A DNA stretch of 64,000 bases. It comes from Reyranella aquatilis (GTDB lineage Bacteria; Pseudomonadota; Alphaproteobacteria; Reyranellales; Reyranellaceae). Position numbers and translations under genes: made by a program. The notes under the pieces were generated by a model, which was not told where the DNA came from, did not search any database, and was given only the letters and a program-made list of their open reading frames with translations. Positions within the stretch are counted from its first letter, which is position 1. Every line of letters starts with the position of its first letter. Below are positions 34,735-43,996 of the stretch, one piece after another. Where the stretch lies: positions 1 to 64,000 of the forward strand of contig NZ_JAJISD010000019.1 in assembly GCF_020880995.1 (NCBI RefSeq), read 5' to 3'.

Positions 34735-35964
34735 TCATCGGAAGACCACAGGAAGTTTCCGAGGACCGCGTACCGGGCCGTGCGACCAGGTTACGGAGGC
34801 GGGGTCGGCGAGCTCGAAGTCAGGAATACGCGCCAGCCATTCCTCCAGCGCTACCGTAATCTCCATGCGGGCGAGATTTGAACCGATGCACCGATGGATT
34901 CCCAGTCCAAAGGCGGCATGTCGGTTTTCGGCCCGATCGATCAGGACACGATCAGCCTGTGGAAACACCTCTGGGTCACGATTGGCCGCCGGAAAGGACA
35001 ACAACACCATTTCGCGTTCCTTGAACGGGCAGCCGCCGACTGTTGTCTCCTTGGCGACTTGGCGAGCCATCGTCACCGGGGCATAGGCCCGCAGAAACTC
35101 TTCTACCGCAAGCGGCATGAGTGCAGGCTCGCTGACCAGCCGACGACGGTCATCACGGTGCTGGGCCAGATGCCATAAGCAGGAGCCGATGGCACTCCAG
35201 GTCGTATCGATGCCGGCAATCAGCAAAAGACGAAGCGTACCGATTATGTGCTCGTCGGAAAGGGGCTGATCCTCCATTCGTGCGCCAAGCAAGAAAGTGA
35301 TCAGGTCCTCTCTGGGGACCGAACGACGGTTTGCGATCTGCATCCTGAAATAATCGTCCATCTCCGCGAGAGCTTGGGCGAAGGAGGCGTTTTCCGCGAT
35401 TCCTTCGTGCAGAAGCAGGTGAATCCAACGCCGGAACTTCTCGCCGTCTCCCTCCGGCAATCCGAGCATATGTGCAATGACAGCGACGGGAACATGCTGT
35501 GCATAGTCGGTTGCCGCGTCGCAATGGCCATTCGATGCGAAGCGATCAATCAAGTCGCCACATATCGCTCGCGTCTTTGCCTCCAGGCGGCCAATTGCAT
35601 CCGGGGTGAACGCGGGCAGCAGGAGCATTCGCGCCGGCCGATGATACGGTGGATCCGAGGTGATCGGTGGCGAAGCCAATGTCGACGCCCCAGGCGGGGA
35701 TTTCGGTTTCCCGGAATCCGTTGGCACACGAGGTGGCATTTCACGAACGACCACGCGGCGTGAAGAGAAGTGCTCCGTATCATATGCGATCGCCCGGATA
35801 TCGGCGTAGCGGCTGGGAAAGTAGACGCCGTTATATCGTTCAGTATGCGCGACAGGGCATTGCCGACGCAACTCATCCCAGATCTGATAGGGTTCGGTGA
35901 CCCAACGTGGGTCCAGATGATCGAAGTCTTTGGCCCAATCTGAGACAGGCCGGCGATCGGTCAT
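34735..35964 (-). CDS. Cytochrome P450
   Basis: A 409-residue soluble bacterial P450. The I-helix oxygen-activation motif is AGIDTTWSAIG (about residues 244-254), the K-helix ExxR lies in EEFLRAYAPV and the haem-ligand loop is FGLGIHRCIGSNLARME (Cys about 358). There is no membrane anchor. It hydroxylates an unactivated C-H bond, a sensible first attack on an alicyclic skeleton. The ferredoxin gene 15 bases upstream in the same operon is its obvious electron donor; no ferredoxin reductase gene is in the window. Confidence 0.93.
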   Translation of the reverse strand: MTDRRPVSDWAKDFDHLDPRWVTEPYQIWDELRRQCPVAHTERYNGVYFPSRYADIRAIAYDTEHFSSRRVVVREMPPRVPTDSGKPKSPPGASTLASPPITSDPPYHRPARMLLLPAFTPDAIGRLEAKTRAICGDLIDRFASNGHCDAATDYAQHVPVAVIAHMLGLPEGDGEKFRRWIHLLLHEGIAENASFAQALAEMDDYFRMQIANRRSVPREDLITFLLGARMEDQPLSDEHIIGTLRLLLIAGIDTTWSAIGSCLWHLAQHRDDRRRLVSEPALMPLAVEEFLRAYAPVTMARQVAKETTVGGCPFKEREMVLLSFPAANRDPEVFPQADRVLIDRAENRHAAFGLGIHRCIGSNLARMEITVALEEWLARIPDFELADPASVTWSHGPVRGPRKLPVVFR

Positions 35965-35979
35965 GGTGAACTCCTTTAG

Positions 35980-36195
35980 TTAAGCCTGCGCCACCTTGAT
36001 CGCGAATTCGGGGCAGTTGGCTTCCGCAAGCCGCGCCTTATCCTCGAGGCCGGGAGGGACCGTGCCATCGCCGACTGCGCGCGCGTGGCCGAGTTCATCG
36101 AGCTCGAACAATCTCGGTGCTATCGCCTTGCATCGGTTGTGTCCCTGACATCGCTCCGGGTCGACGATGATTTGAAGGACTTTATGCTCGGGCAT
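35980..36195 (-). CDS. [3Fe-4S]-type ferredoxin, P450 partner
   Basis: A 71-residue ferredoxin with cysteines in CQGHNRC and NCPEFAI and the usual AP-LFELDELGHA segment. The arrangement (two close cysteines and one distal Cys-Pro) is typical of single-cluster [3Fe-4S] ferredoxins that serve bacterial P450s. The ATG at 36195 follows GGGAGGG; the frame is open for 28 more codons upstream but that extension has no ferredoxin character. It transfers electrons to the P450 encoded 15 bases downstream. Confidence 0.88.
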   Translation of the reverse strand: MPEHKVLQIIVDPERCQGHNRCKAIAPRLFELDELGHARAVGDGTVPPGLEDKARLAEANCPEFAIKVAQA

Positions 36196-36820
36196 ACCTG
36201 AAGCCCTCCCTGCGCAGTTTCCGAACGCGTCCGCTGTGCAATTGATGGATAGTCCGTCGCCTGCGCCATAATCGACCAACTGGCCAATTCGTCGGTAATC
36301 AGCAAGCGCAATCCTCTAATGGACGTTAGAAGTTCAGGCAAGGGTAGTCAATCGGTGCGACGGGCGGTCCCAAGTGACTCGACCAGTGTGGGAAGCCCGG
36401 CATTGCTCTCTTAGGTTTGGGCATGGCGTCGCGCTCGCAGGAATATCGCCACTCTGCCGTGCGAAGGAACTTGTGGTGCATTGGCGGAGATCTTGCGGCG
36501 CAGTCCAGCCAAGAATGTCGCTGCCTTCACAAGGTTGGTTTCCCAAAGGCAAAGACTGCAGCGTGCAAAGGTATCCACAGTGGCCTGTGGAGGTCGCGGA
36601 CCCCTTTGGGAACAGGAGCAGGTGTTTCGGCCTCGCCGTTCGGGAGGGGTGGGCATGGACCGCTTGACTCATCGGTACCAGCTGCCTACGTTTCTAACGA
36701 GTATTTGAAAGTCCTTGGGCACAATCGCCTCGCCTGACGCGTGGAGTGGTCCGGGAAGGGCGCGCAGATTGCCTGGCGGTTCCATCGCCCGACTTGGCGA
36801 ATTTATCTTTCGGGAGGTTC
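36196..36820. other. Long divergent intergenic region
   Basis: These 625 bases separate the ferredoxin/P450 operon (minus) from the BadH-like operon (plus). Short frames exist on both strands but none has a family resemblance or ribosome-binding site that I would support. It may be decayed DNA and must hold the promoters of both operons. I found no clear operator palindrome. Confidence 0.4.
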
Positions 36821-37588
36821 ATGGCCGGGATGCGCGGATTAAGAGACAAGCCTGTCATCGTCACGGGTGGCGGGAGCGGCATCGGCCGCGCGATCGCCGG
36901 GCGTCTCGCGGCCGAAGGTGCCGTCGTTGGCATCTTGGACATCAACGGGCAGGCGGCCGAAGCTGCGGCCAGTGCGCTTCGCGAGACCGGCGGTCGAGCA
37001 TCCGGCTACGAGGTCGACATTGTCGACTATGAGGCGGTGGCACGGGCCGTCGATTCGTTTGAAACAGCTGCTGGACCGATCGGCGGCCTGGTCAACAACG
37101 CGGGCTGGGACAAGGCTGTGCGCTTCGTGGACAGCGACCGGGACCTGTGGCGAAAAGTGATCGACATCAATCTCTGGGGCCCGCTCAACGTCACGCACGT
37201 CGTGCTGAAAAAGATGGTCAAGCACGGCAAAGGCCACGTTGTCAGTATTGCCTCCGACGCGGGTCGGGTCGGCTCCTCGGGCGAAGCTGTCTATTCGGCC
37301 TGCAAGGGCGGCATTGCAGCGTTCGGCAAGACATTGGCGCGGGAAGTGGCACGTCAGGGGATCGTGTTCAACACGGTCTGCCCAGGACCGACCGACACGC
37401 CCCTGTTTGCGACTGTCAGCGAATCTGCGGCGGGGCTTGCCGAGGCCCTGAAGAAGGCGATCCCGCTCCGTCGCCTGGGGCAGCCGGACGACTATCCCGG
37501 CATCGTCTGCTTCCTGCTGAGCGACGACGCCAGCTTCATCACCGGTCAGACCATCAGCGTCTCCGGTGGCCTCACGATGCATGGGTAA
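36821..37588 (+). CDS. badH: 2-hydroxycyclohexanecarboxyl-CoA dehydrogenase (BadH-like SDR)
   Basis: A 255-residue SDR. Cofactor motif TGGGSGIG (residues about 15-22), NNAG, and the active-site segment SIASDAGRVGSS-GEAVYSACKGG. The stretch through VCPGPTDTPLFA and the C-terminal FITGQTISVSGGLTMHG are close to what I recall of BadH from Rhodopseudomonas palustris. BadH oxidises 2-hydroxycyclohexane-1-carboxyl-CoA to the 2-keto form. The ATG at 36821 has GGGAGG 5 bases upstream. The BadI-like gene follows 4 bases after the stop codon, which supports the assignment. Confidence 0.85.
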   Translation: MAGMRGLRDKPVIVTGGGSGIGRAIAGRLAAEGAVVGILDINGQAAEAAASALRETGGRASGYEVDIVDYEAVARAVDSFETAAGPIGGLVNNAGWDKAVRFVDSDRDLWRKVIDINLWGPLNVTHVVLKKMVKHGKGHVVSIASDAGRVGSSGEAVYSACKGGIAAFGKTLAREVARQGIVFNTVCPGPTDTPLFATVSESAAGLAEALKKAIPLRRLGQPDDYPGIVCFLLSDDASFITGQTISVSGGLTMHG

Positions 37589-37592
37589 TTCG

Positions 37593-38384
37593 ATGGACTA
37601 TCAGGACATTCTCTACGCTCAGGCCGACCACGTCGCCACGATCACGATCAATCGGCCAAAGGTCTACAATGCGTTCCGCCCGCGCACCGTGGTGGAACTC
37701 CTCGACGCCTTTCTGAAGGCGGGCTGGGATGACGACGTCGGCGCCATCGTCCTGACCGGAGCCGGCGACAAGGCCTTCTGCACCGGCGGCGACCAGTCCG
37801 ATCACAGCGGCCAGTACGGCGACGGGTCGACGCGTGGCTCGGTCGGCATGCCGGTCGAGGAGCTGCACAGCGTCATCCGCGATGTGCCGAAGCCGGTGAT
37901 CGCCAAGGTGCGCGGTTACGCGATCGGCGGCGGCAATGTTCTGGCCACGCTCTGCGATCTCACTATCGCCGGCGAAAACGCCATCTTCGGTCAGGTTGGG
38001 CCGAAGATGGGCTCCGTCGATCCCGGGTTCGGCACCGCCTATCTGGCGCGCGTGGTTGGCGAGAAAAAAGCGCGAGAAATTTGGTACATGTGCCGGCGCT
38101 ACACGGCGCGCCAGGCGATGGACATGGGGCTGGTCAACGCCGTCGTGTCCGACGACAAGCTCGATGCCGAAGTCGCGGCGTGGTGTGCCGAACTGGTGGA
38201 GCGCAGTCCCACCGCCATAGCGATTGCCAAAAAGTCCTTCAACGCCGACAGCGAAAACATTCGCGGCATCGGCGGTCTTGGGATGCAGGCCCTGCGCCTC
38301 TACTACGCGAGCGCCGAATCCCAGGAAGGAGTCAAGGCGCTCAACGAGAAGCGTCCGCCACGCTTCAGGGACTTCCTCAAGTAG
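37593..38384 (+). CDS. badI: 2-ketocyclohexanecarboxyl-CoA hydrolase (BadI-like)
   Basis: A 263-residue crotonase-fold protein matching BadI along its length: FCTGGDQS, EELHSVIRDVPKPVIAKVRGYAIGGGNVLATLCDLTI, IFGQVGPKMGSVDPGFGTA, RVVGEKKAREIWYMC and SREGVKAL-like ESQEGVKALNEKRPPRFR at the end. BadI hydrolyses the ring of 2-ketocyclohexanecarboxyl-CoA to pimelyl-CoA, a relative of MenB-type Dieckmann chemistry. It is the most diagnostic gene of the window for alicyclic ring opening. The ATG at 37593 gives a length like BadI (260). Confidence 0.9.
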   Translation: MDYQDILYAQADHVATITINRPKVYNAFRPRTVVELLDAFLKAGWDDDVGAIVLTGAGDKAFCTGGDQSDHSGQYGDGSTRGSVGMPVEELHSVIRDVPKPVIAKVRGYAIGGGNVLATLCDLTIAGENAIFGQVGPKMGSVDPGFGTAYLARVVGEKKAREIWYMCRRYTARQAMDMGLVNAVVSDDKLDAEVAAWCAELVERSPTAIAIAKKSFNADSENIRGIGGLGMQALRLYYASAESQEGVKALNEKRPPRFRDFLK

Positions 38385-38394
38385 GGGCCGACGG

Positions 38395-39549
38395 TTGGAC
38401 TTTTCCCTTACCCCCGAACAGCAGCAGATTGGCGAGACTGCTCGGCGCTTCGGCGTCGAAAAGCTCGCGCCGGGGTATGCGGCGCGCGAACAGGAGGGCC
38501 GCATCGCGCCATCGCTGATACGGGAGATGGGTGCTGTCGGACTGATTGGTGTCGATCTGCCGGAGGCGTTCGGCGGACTCGGCGCGGACGGCGTCACGGC
38601 TGGACTAGTGATCGAAGGCGTTGCTGCGGCCGATCTGGGCGTCGCCTACGTGCAGCTATTGGGGTCGCTGATGGGCTCGATCCTGGCGCGCCATGGCCCG
38701 CCTGAGATCGCGAGCGACGTCGTGCCGAGGATTTGCCGGGGCGAGACTTTGGTGGCGCTGGGCCTGACCGAGCCGCGTGGCGGCTCCGATGCCGCAAACC
38801 TCCAACTCAAGGCGCGCCGCGACAACGAGGGCTATGTGCTCGATGGCGAGAAAACGTCGATTTCGATGATCGAACAGGCGGAGTCGATTGTGGTCTTCGC
38901 CCGAACCGGCGCGGCCGACGCCGGGGCTCGCGGCGTGACGGCCTTCCACGTGCCGCTCGACCTTCCCGGCATCAGTCGTTCCAGCTTCAACGACGTGGGC
39001 TCGAAGGTTGTCGGTCGCGGCTCGGTCTTCTTCCAGGACGTCAAGGTGCCGGATAAATGGCGCATCGGCGGCGAAGGCGAGGGCTTTCGCACGGTCATGC
39101 AGGGCTTCGACTACAGTCGCGCGCTGATTGGCCTACAGGTGCTGGCGCCGGCCCGTGCGTCGCTCGAGGAAACCTGGCGGTACGTCACCGAACGCCAAGC
39201 CTTCGGCCATCCGCTGGCGCGCTACCAAGGCGTGACGGAGCCCCTGGCCGAGGCGGAGACGCTGCTCACAGCCGCGCGTCTCCTCTGCTATCGGACGCTG
39301 TGGCTGCGCGACCAGGGCATGCCCCACACGTCGGAAGCGGCGATGTGCAAATGGTGGGCCCCGAAGACAGCCTTTCAGACCATTCACCGCTGCCTGCTGA
39401 CGCACGGTCATTCCGGCTACACGATGGATCTGCCACACCAACAGCGTCTACGCGACGTGATGGGCCTACAAATCGGCGACGGCACGGAACAGATCCAGAA
39501 GATGATCATCGCGCGCGAGAAGATCGGGCGCGTCGCGGTGCCTTACTAG
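38395..39549 (+). CDS. aliB: Acyl-CoA dehydrogenase, AliB-like
   Basis: A 384-residue acyl-CoA dehydrogenase starting with TTG at 38395 (DFSLTPEQQQIGETARRF). Middle-domain motif LGLTEPRGGSDAANLQLKA; C-terminal DVMGLQIGDGTEQIQKMIIAREKIG, where Asp (GDGT) replaces the Glu of MCAD-type enzymes. Its place directly behind badH and badI makes it the candidate for cyclohexanecarboxyl-CoA dehydrogenase (AliB), forming the ring double bond. It is 10 bases downstream of the badI-like gene and 13 upstream of an enoyl-CoA hydratase gene. Confidence 0.82.
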   Translation: MDFSLTPEQQQIGETARRFGVEKLAPGYAAREQEGRIAPSLIREMGAVGLIGVDLPEAFGGLGADGVTAGLVIEGVAAADLGVAYVQLLGSLMGSILARHGPPEIASDVVPRICRGETLVALGLTEPRGGSDAANLQLKARRDNEGYVLDGEKTSISMIEQAESIVVFARTGAADAGARGVTAFHVPLDLPGISRSSFNDVGSKVVGRGSVFFQDVKVPDKWRIGGEGEGFRTVMQGFDYSRALIGLQVLAPARASLEETWRYVTERQAFGHPLARYQGVTEPLAEAETLLTAARLLCYRTLWLRDQGMPHTSEAAMCKWWAPKTAFQTIHRCLLTHGHSGYTMDLPHQQRLRDVMGLQIGDGTEQIQKMIIAREKIGRVAVPY

Positions 39550-39562
39550 GCGGAGGATGCCG

Positions 39563-40345
39563 ATGACCGCCGCACCTCCTGTCCTCGTAGACCTGCAAGC
39601 CCAGGTCGGCGTGATCACGCTGAACCGGCCCGAGAAGTTCAATTGCATTTCGCGAGGCCTGGCGGATGGCCTGTGTGCCGGCGTGCGTTCTTTGGAAGCG
39701 AATCCTGCATGTCGAGTTGTACTGCTGAAAGCCAATGGCAAGCATTTCTGCACCGGCGCCGATCTCGACGAGGTTCTCGAGGCGCGCGCTTCGCGAGCTT
39801 CACTTGAGAACTTCCTGTCGGCGGGACACGAAGCCCTCACCGCTCTTGAACGCTCGCGCCTGCCGGTCGTCGCCGCGGTGCAGGGCTTGTGCCTGGCTGG
39901 CGGGCTCGAGCTCTCGATGGCATGCGATGTCGTGTTCGCCGCCAGTTCGGCGCGCTTCGGCGACCAGCATTCGCGGTATGGACTTATTCCCGGATGGGGC
40001 GGCACGCAGCGCCTGCCGCGCCTGGTCGGCCTTCGTCGAGCGCTTCACCTGATGTACAGCGCGGAGTGGCTGGATGCGGCAGCGGCGCGCGAATGCGGTC
40101 TTGTGAATCTCGTCGTTGACGATGATGCGCTCGCTGACCGGGCCATGGCGTACGCGCAGGTGCTGGCAACACGCAATCCTGAGTCCATGGCGGCAATGAA
40201 GTCGCTCGCCCGCGCTGGCCTCGACGAATCACTCGCGGAGGGGCTGGCGCGCGAGTCCACGTGTGTCGTGGACGCGCTCCGCTCGGACAACGTCTCGGAA
40301 GGACTGGCGGCGTTTGGCGCGCGTCGGGAGCCGAAATTCAAATAG
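39563..40345 (+). CDS. Enoyl-CoA hydratase/isomerase (BadK candidate)
   Basis: A 260-residue crotonase-family protein: FCTGADLDEV, the oxyanion-loop region AAVQGLCLAGGLELSMACDVVFA and RYGLIPGWGGTQRLPRLVG (Glu/Gly-rich hydratase signature is partly altered: the second catalytic Glu of LGLIPEFGGT-type sequences is not evident). In context it should hydrate cyclohex-1-ene-carboxyl-CoA between the AliB and BadH steps. The second ATG (39563), 6 bases after GGAGG, is preferred to the one at 39557 that abuts the site. Substrate assignment rests on neighbours. Confidence 0.8.
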   Translation: MTAAPPVLVDLQAQVGVITLNRPEKFNCISRGLADGLCAGVRSLEANPACRVVLLKANGKHFCTGADLDEVLEARASRASLENFLSAGHEALTALERSRLPVVAAVQGLCLAGGLELSMACDVVFAASSARFGDQHSRYGLIPGWGGTQRLPRLVGLRRALHLMYSAEWLDAAAARECGLVNLVVDDDALADRAMAYAQVLATRNPESMAAMKSLARAGLDESLAEGLARESTCVVDALRSDNVSEGLAAFGARREPKFK

Positions 40346-40385
40346 CGGCGGCATGCTGCCTGTCGATGGTTTAGGAGAAACAGTC

Positions 40386-41552
40386 ATGGAACACGCAACA
40401 CAGGTTGAGCTCGGCCGCACTCTGTTCACGTACATCGACAGGGGCGAGCAGGCGCGCAGCGCGACGCCTTTTGCCAATCCGGTACGAGACTACATCTGTC
40501 GCGATCAGGCGGCGCGTGAACGCGATGTTCTGTTCCACGACCATCCTCTCCTCCTCGGCATGACCGGCGACCTGCCGAATCCCGGCGACTTCTTCACTAA
40601 CGATTTCACCGGCCGCCCGATTCTCGTGGTCCGCGGAAAGGACGGCACGGTCAACGCGTTCCTCAACGTGTGCCGCCATCGCGGCGCCAAGCTGGCGACC
40701 GCGGATCTCGCCCAAGGCTGCGCGCAAACCGGCGGGTCCTTCACGTGTCCCTATCATGGATGGGCCTACGGCCTCGATGGACGTTTGCTCGGCGTTCGGG
40801 AAGCCGACGCGTTCGGCGAGGTCGACCGCTCCACGCACGGCCTTCGACGCCTGGCGGTAGTCGAACGCAACGGCTTCATCTGGGTGCGGCCGGGTAGCGA
40901 AGAGCCCTTCGACCCCGACGTCTTGCTAGGCACTCTCGCGCCGGAGATGGCAGCGTATGGGTTCGAGCGCTACAGCCACTACGAGACGCGCACGCTGCGG
41001 CGAGCAATGAATTGGAAGCTCGTCATCGGTACGTTCCTGGAGGGCTACCATATCAAGGTTCTGCATCGGAACACGATCTCGTCGCTGCTTCTGGGGGCGC
41101 AAACCTCCTTCGATCCTTATGGCCGGCACGTTCGAATGGCGGTGCCGCGCGCCGGTTTTGAGACGCTGCGCGAGACACCGGAACACGAGCGGGACGTGCT
41201 GAAGCACACTGCCGTCGTCTACGAATTGTTCCCCAACACCGTGCTGGTCTGGCAGGGAGACCATATGGAAACGTGGCGTGTCTTCCCGGGGAACACTCCG
41301 GACGAAAGCGTGATGCATGCGTCACTCTATATCCCGGAGCCGGCGGCGACCGACAAGGCGAAGCGCCATTGGGATCGCAACATGAAGCTTCTGCTCGATA
41401 CGGTGGAGAAGGAGGATTTCCCGCTTGGCGAGGACATGCAGCGTGGCTTCCATTCCGGCGCGCAGGACCATCTGTTGTTCGGCCGCAATGAGCCCGCGCT
41501 GGCGCATTTTCATCGCTCGGTCCACGAGGCGCTCGGGCTCCAGGAAGCATGA
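40386..41552 (+). CDS. Rieske non-haem iron oxygenase, alpha subunit
   Basis: A 388-residue ring-hydroxylating oxygenase alpha subunit. The Rieske ligands are Cys96-x-His98 (CRH) and Cys121-x2-His124 (CPYH); the mononuclear-iron helix reads GTFLEGYHIKVLHRNT (about residues 216-231). There is no beta subunit, ferredoxin or reductase gene beside it, so it is an alpha-only type that must draw electrons from another locus. It could hydroxylate or demethylate the substrate. Start at 40386 after GGAGAAACAGTC. Confidence 0.9.
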   Translation: MEHATQVELGRTLFTYIDRGEQARSATPFANPVRDYICRDQAARERDVLFHDHPLLLGMTGDLPNPGDFFTNDFTGRPILVVRGKDGTVNAFLNVCRHRGAKLATADLAQGCAQTGGSFTCPYHGWAYGLDGRLLGVREADAFGEVDRSTHGLRRLAVVERNGFIWVRPGSEEPFDPDVLLGTLAPEMAAYGFERYSHYETRTLRRAMNWKLVIGTFLEGYHIKVLHRNTISSLLLGAQTSFDPYGRHVRMAVPRAGFETLRETPEHERDVLKHTAVVYELFPNTVLVWQGDHMETWRVFPGNTPDESVMHASLYIPEPAATDKAKRHWDRNMKLLLDTVEKEDFPLGEDMQRGFHSGAQDHLLFGRNEPALAHFHRSVHEALGLQEA

Positions 41553-41657
41553 ATCGTACTTAGGCCATATGCACAGCCTACTCCATGGAAAAGCGTCCGC
41601 TTCCATTGCTTGCAATCGATCGTCGATCAACCAGCTGGACTACGTGAGGAGATAAAT

Positions 41658-42758
41658 ATGGATCAGCTCCCGATTTCCGCAGATTCGCATATCACCGAGC
41701 CGCCGGATTGTTATCGCGGGCATATCGAAGCCGCCTATCGTGAACGCGCGCCCCATGTCGTGCGCGATCCAAAGTACGGCGACATATATGTCGTTGAAGG
41801 TATGAAGCAGACCATCCCGATGGGTTTGGTTGCAGCGGCCGGCGTCGAGCCCAGCAGCATCCGCATCGGCGGTGCGCGTTTTGAGGACCTGCATCGCGGC
41901 GGGTGGGACCCGGCCGCTCGTCTTGTCGACCAGGATAAGGATGGCGTCGGCGCGGAGATCATTTATCCGACCGTCGGCATGGTCCTCTGCAACCATCCCG
42001 ACCAGGATTACAAGAAGGCCTGCTTCGACGCCTACAATCGCTGGCTCCAGCAGTACACCGCACATGCCCCCGACCGGCTGATCGGCATCGGTCAAACGGG
42101 AATCCGCACCATCAAGGAAGGCATCGCCGATCTCGAACGCATCAAAGCTATGGGATTCAAGGGCGTCATGATGCCGGGCAATCCCGGCGAGCTCGACTAT
42201 GACAACCCATCCTACGATGCCCTTTGGGAAGCCGCCGTCGCTCTAGACATTCCGTTGTCGTGGCACATCCTCACGTCGAGCAGCGACAGCATCAATCAGC
42301 ACCGTGGTCCGAAGATCAACGGCTTCCTGTCGATCATTCGCGGCTGTCAGGACATCATGGGCATGCTGATATTCAGCGGCGTGTTCGCTCGCCACCCCAA
42401 GCTCAAGGTGGTGTGCGTCGAAGCCGACGCCGGTTGGGCGCCGCATTTCATGTACCGCATGGATCATGCCTACAAGCGCCACCGCTACTGGATGAAGGGC
42501 CAGGAACTGCCGCGCCTGCCGTCGGAATATTTCCGCGACAACATCAGCCTGACGTTCCAGGACGACTACGTCGCATTCACGCTTGCCGACATGCTAGCAC
42601 CTCAACAACTGATGTGGGCCAACGACTTCCCGCATAGCGATTCGACGTGGCCGTGGAGCAAGGACGTGATCGCGGAACAGACCGCCCATCTCGACGCGGG
42701 ACAGCGTCAGCGGATCCTGCACGACAACGTGGCGGCGCTCTACAAGCTCGCGGCCTAG
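41658..42758 (+). CDS. Amidohydrolase family 2 (COG2159) metal-dependent hydrolase
   Basis: A 366-residue TIM-barrel hydrolase of the ACMSD-like COG2159 group: ISADSHITEP (DxH-type metal start), IPLSWHILTSS (barrel His) and MWANDFPHSDSTWPWS (C-terminal metal Asp). Family members decarboxylate or hydrolyse small organic acids. It starts at 41658 after GAGGAGATAAAT. Similar genes are frequent in actinobacterial and alphaproteobacterial catabolic clusters together with LLM oxygenases; the reaction is usually unknown. Confidence 0.87.
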   Translation: MDQLPISADSHITEPPDCYRGHIEAAYRERAPHVVRDPKYGDIYVVEGMKQTIPMGLVAAAGVEPSSIRIGGARFEDLHRGGWDPAARLVDQDKDGVGAEIIYPTVGMVLCNHPDQDYKKACFDAYNRWLQQYTAHAPDRLIGIGQTGIRTIKEGIADLERIKAMGFKGVMMPGNPGELDYDNPSYDALWEAAVALDIPLSWHILTSSSDSINQHRGPKINGFLSIIRGCQDIMGMLIFSGVFARHPKLKVVCVEADAGWAPHFMYRMDHAYKRHRYWMKGQELPRLPSEYFRDNISLTFQDDYVAFTLADMLAPQQLMWANDFPHSDSTWPWSKDVIAEQTAHLDAGQRQRILHDNVAALYKLAA

Positions 42759-42831
42759 CCGTCGGCAGTTTCGTGTGCTGAGTGACGACATTGACTACCG
42801 GCAAATCACTTCCGAGCCGTGAGGGATCAAC

Positions 42832-43971
42832 ATGAAGTTCAGCCTGTTCATCTATTGCACGGTCGGCCGACGGGCTGAACTTGAAGCCGGGATGGCCGGC
42901 CGCAAACCGGAGCTTTACCAGCGCATGCTGGACGAGATCGCGGAGTATGCGCGCTTTGCCGACGATGCCGGGTATTTCGGCTTCGGCCATCCCGAACATC
43001 ATCTGCAGATCGAGGGCTTCGAGATCTCCAACGACCCGCGGCTGATGGGAATGTGGATTGGCCAGCACACGAAGAGGCTGCGGGTCATCACATGCGGCTT
43101 CGTATCGACCACGCACAATCCGCTGCGCGTCGCCGAGGACATCGCCACCATGGACCACATGCTGGGCGGCCGCTTCGGTGTCGGCCTGGTGCGTGGTTAT
43201 CAGGCCCGTTGGGTTGAGAATTTCAAGGTGCGCGAGGATCTCCACGCTGTCGGTCCATGGAACAAGGACTCGCCGGCAGACGAAGCCAACCGCGAATATT
43301 TCAGCGAGTTCGTCGACGTCGTGGTCAAGGCTCTGACGCACGATACTTTTAGCCATCGCGGCAGGTACTGGAACTTTCCACCCGTGGGCATGGTCAATCC
43401 GCATCCGCATGGCGTCTACACGACCTATGGGCAGGGCGTTGGCCCCGACATGCACATCAACGAGGTCGGCATCGCACCGCGTCCGCTGCAGACGCCGCAC
43501 CCGCCCCTCTATGGCGGCTTCGCGGCCTCAATGCGCACCGCGCTGTTCTGGGCGAAGTACGGCGGCAAGCCGATCGTCTTGACGGACAAACTCGACTTCT
43601 ACAGCCAGCTCAATCGCGCCTATCACGACGAGGCTGCGAAACACGGCCGAGCCGTCAAGCCCGGCCACGCGACGGCCTGGGGCGGCATCTTCATTTGTGC
43701 GCCGACCGACGCCGAAGCGCACGCACAGCTTGAGGATATGCGGTGGTTTTGGAATCAATGGGCCACCCCGTTCGGGCAGGGCCTGCCCGAGCTGCTCGTC
43801 GGCTCGCCGGACACCATCTCACGCCGGCTGGAGGCGGTTCAGAAAGCGGTACCCGGCCAGGATGAAATCGTGCTGCTGATACCCCAAGGTCTGCACGACC
43901 GCGGCCAGATACTGCGGTCCCTGGAGCTGATGGCGACGAAGGTCATGCCGCGCTTTACGGATCCGACTTGA
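42832..43971 (+). CDS. LLM-class flavin-dependent monooxygenase
   Basis: A 379-residue luciferase-like protein: MKFSLFIYCTVG at the start, FADDAGYFGFGHPEHHLQIEGF, CGFVSTTHNPLRVAEDIATMDHMLGGRFGVGLVRGY and a C-terminal LVGSPDTISRRLEAVQKAV. It needs reduced flavin from a reductase not encoded here. It is the full-length relative of the truncated gene at 29832. The ATG follows GAGGGATCAAC. It sits between the two COG2159 hydrolase genes, suggesting linked oxygenation and C-C or C-N cleavage, but the substrate is unknown. Confidence 0.87.
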   Translation: MKFSLFIYCTVGRRAELEAGMAGRKPELYQRMLDEIAEYARFADDAGYFGFGHPEHHLQIEGFEISNDPRLMGMWIGQHTKRLRVITCGFVSTTHNPLRVAEDIATMDHMLGGRFGVGLVRGYQARWVENFKVREDLHAVGPWNKDSPADEANREYFSEFVDVVVKALTHDTFSHRGRYWNFPPVGMVNPHPHGVYTTYGQGVGPDMHINEVGIAPRPLQTPHPPLYGGFAASMRTALFWAKYGGKPIVLTDKLDFYSQLNRAYHDEAAKHGRAVKPGHATAWGGIFICAPTDAEAHAQLEDMRWFWNQWATPFGQGLPELLVGSPDTISRRLEAVQKAVPGQDEIVLLIPQGLHDRGQILRSLELMATKVMPRFTDPT

Positions 43972-43996
43972 TCGTGCCGGCGAACCGTTGGCGCTC

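Noticed and set aside
36334..36740. Several overlapping short frames in the gap before the BadH-like gene
   Set aside because: Frames on both strands contradict each other and none has a ribosome-binding site or recognisable domain.
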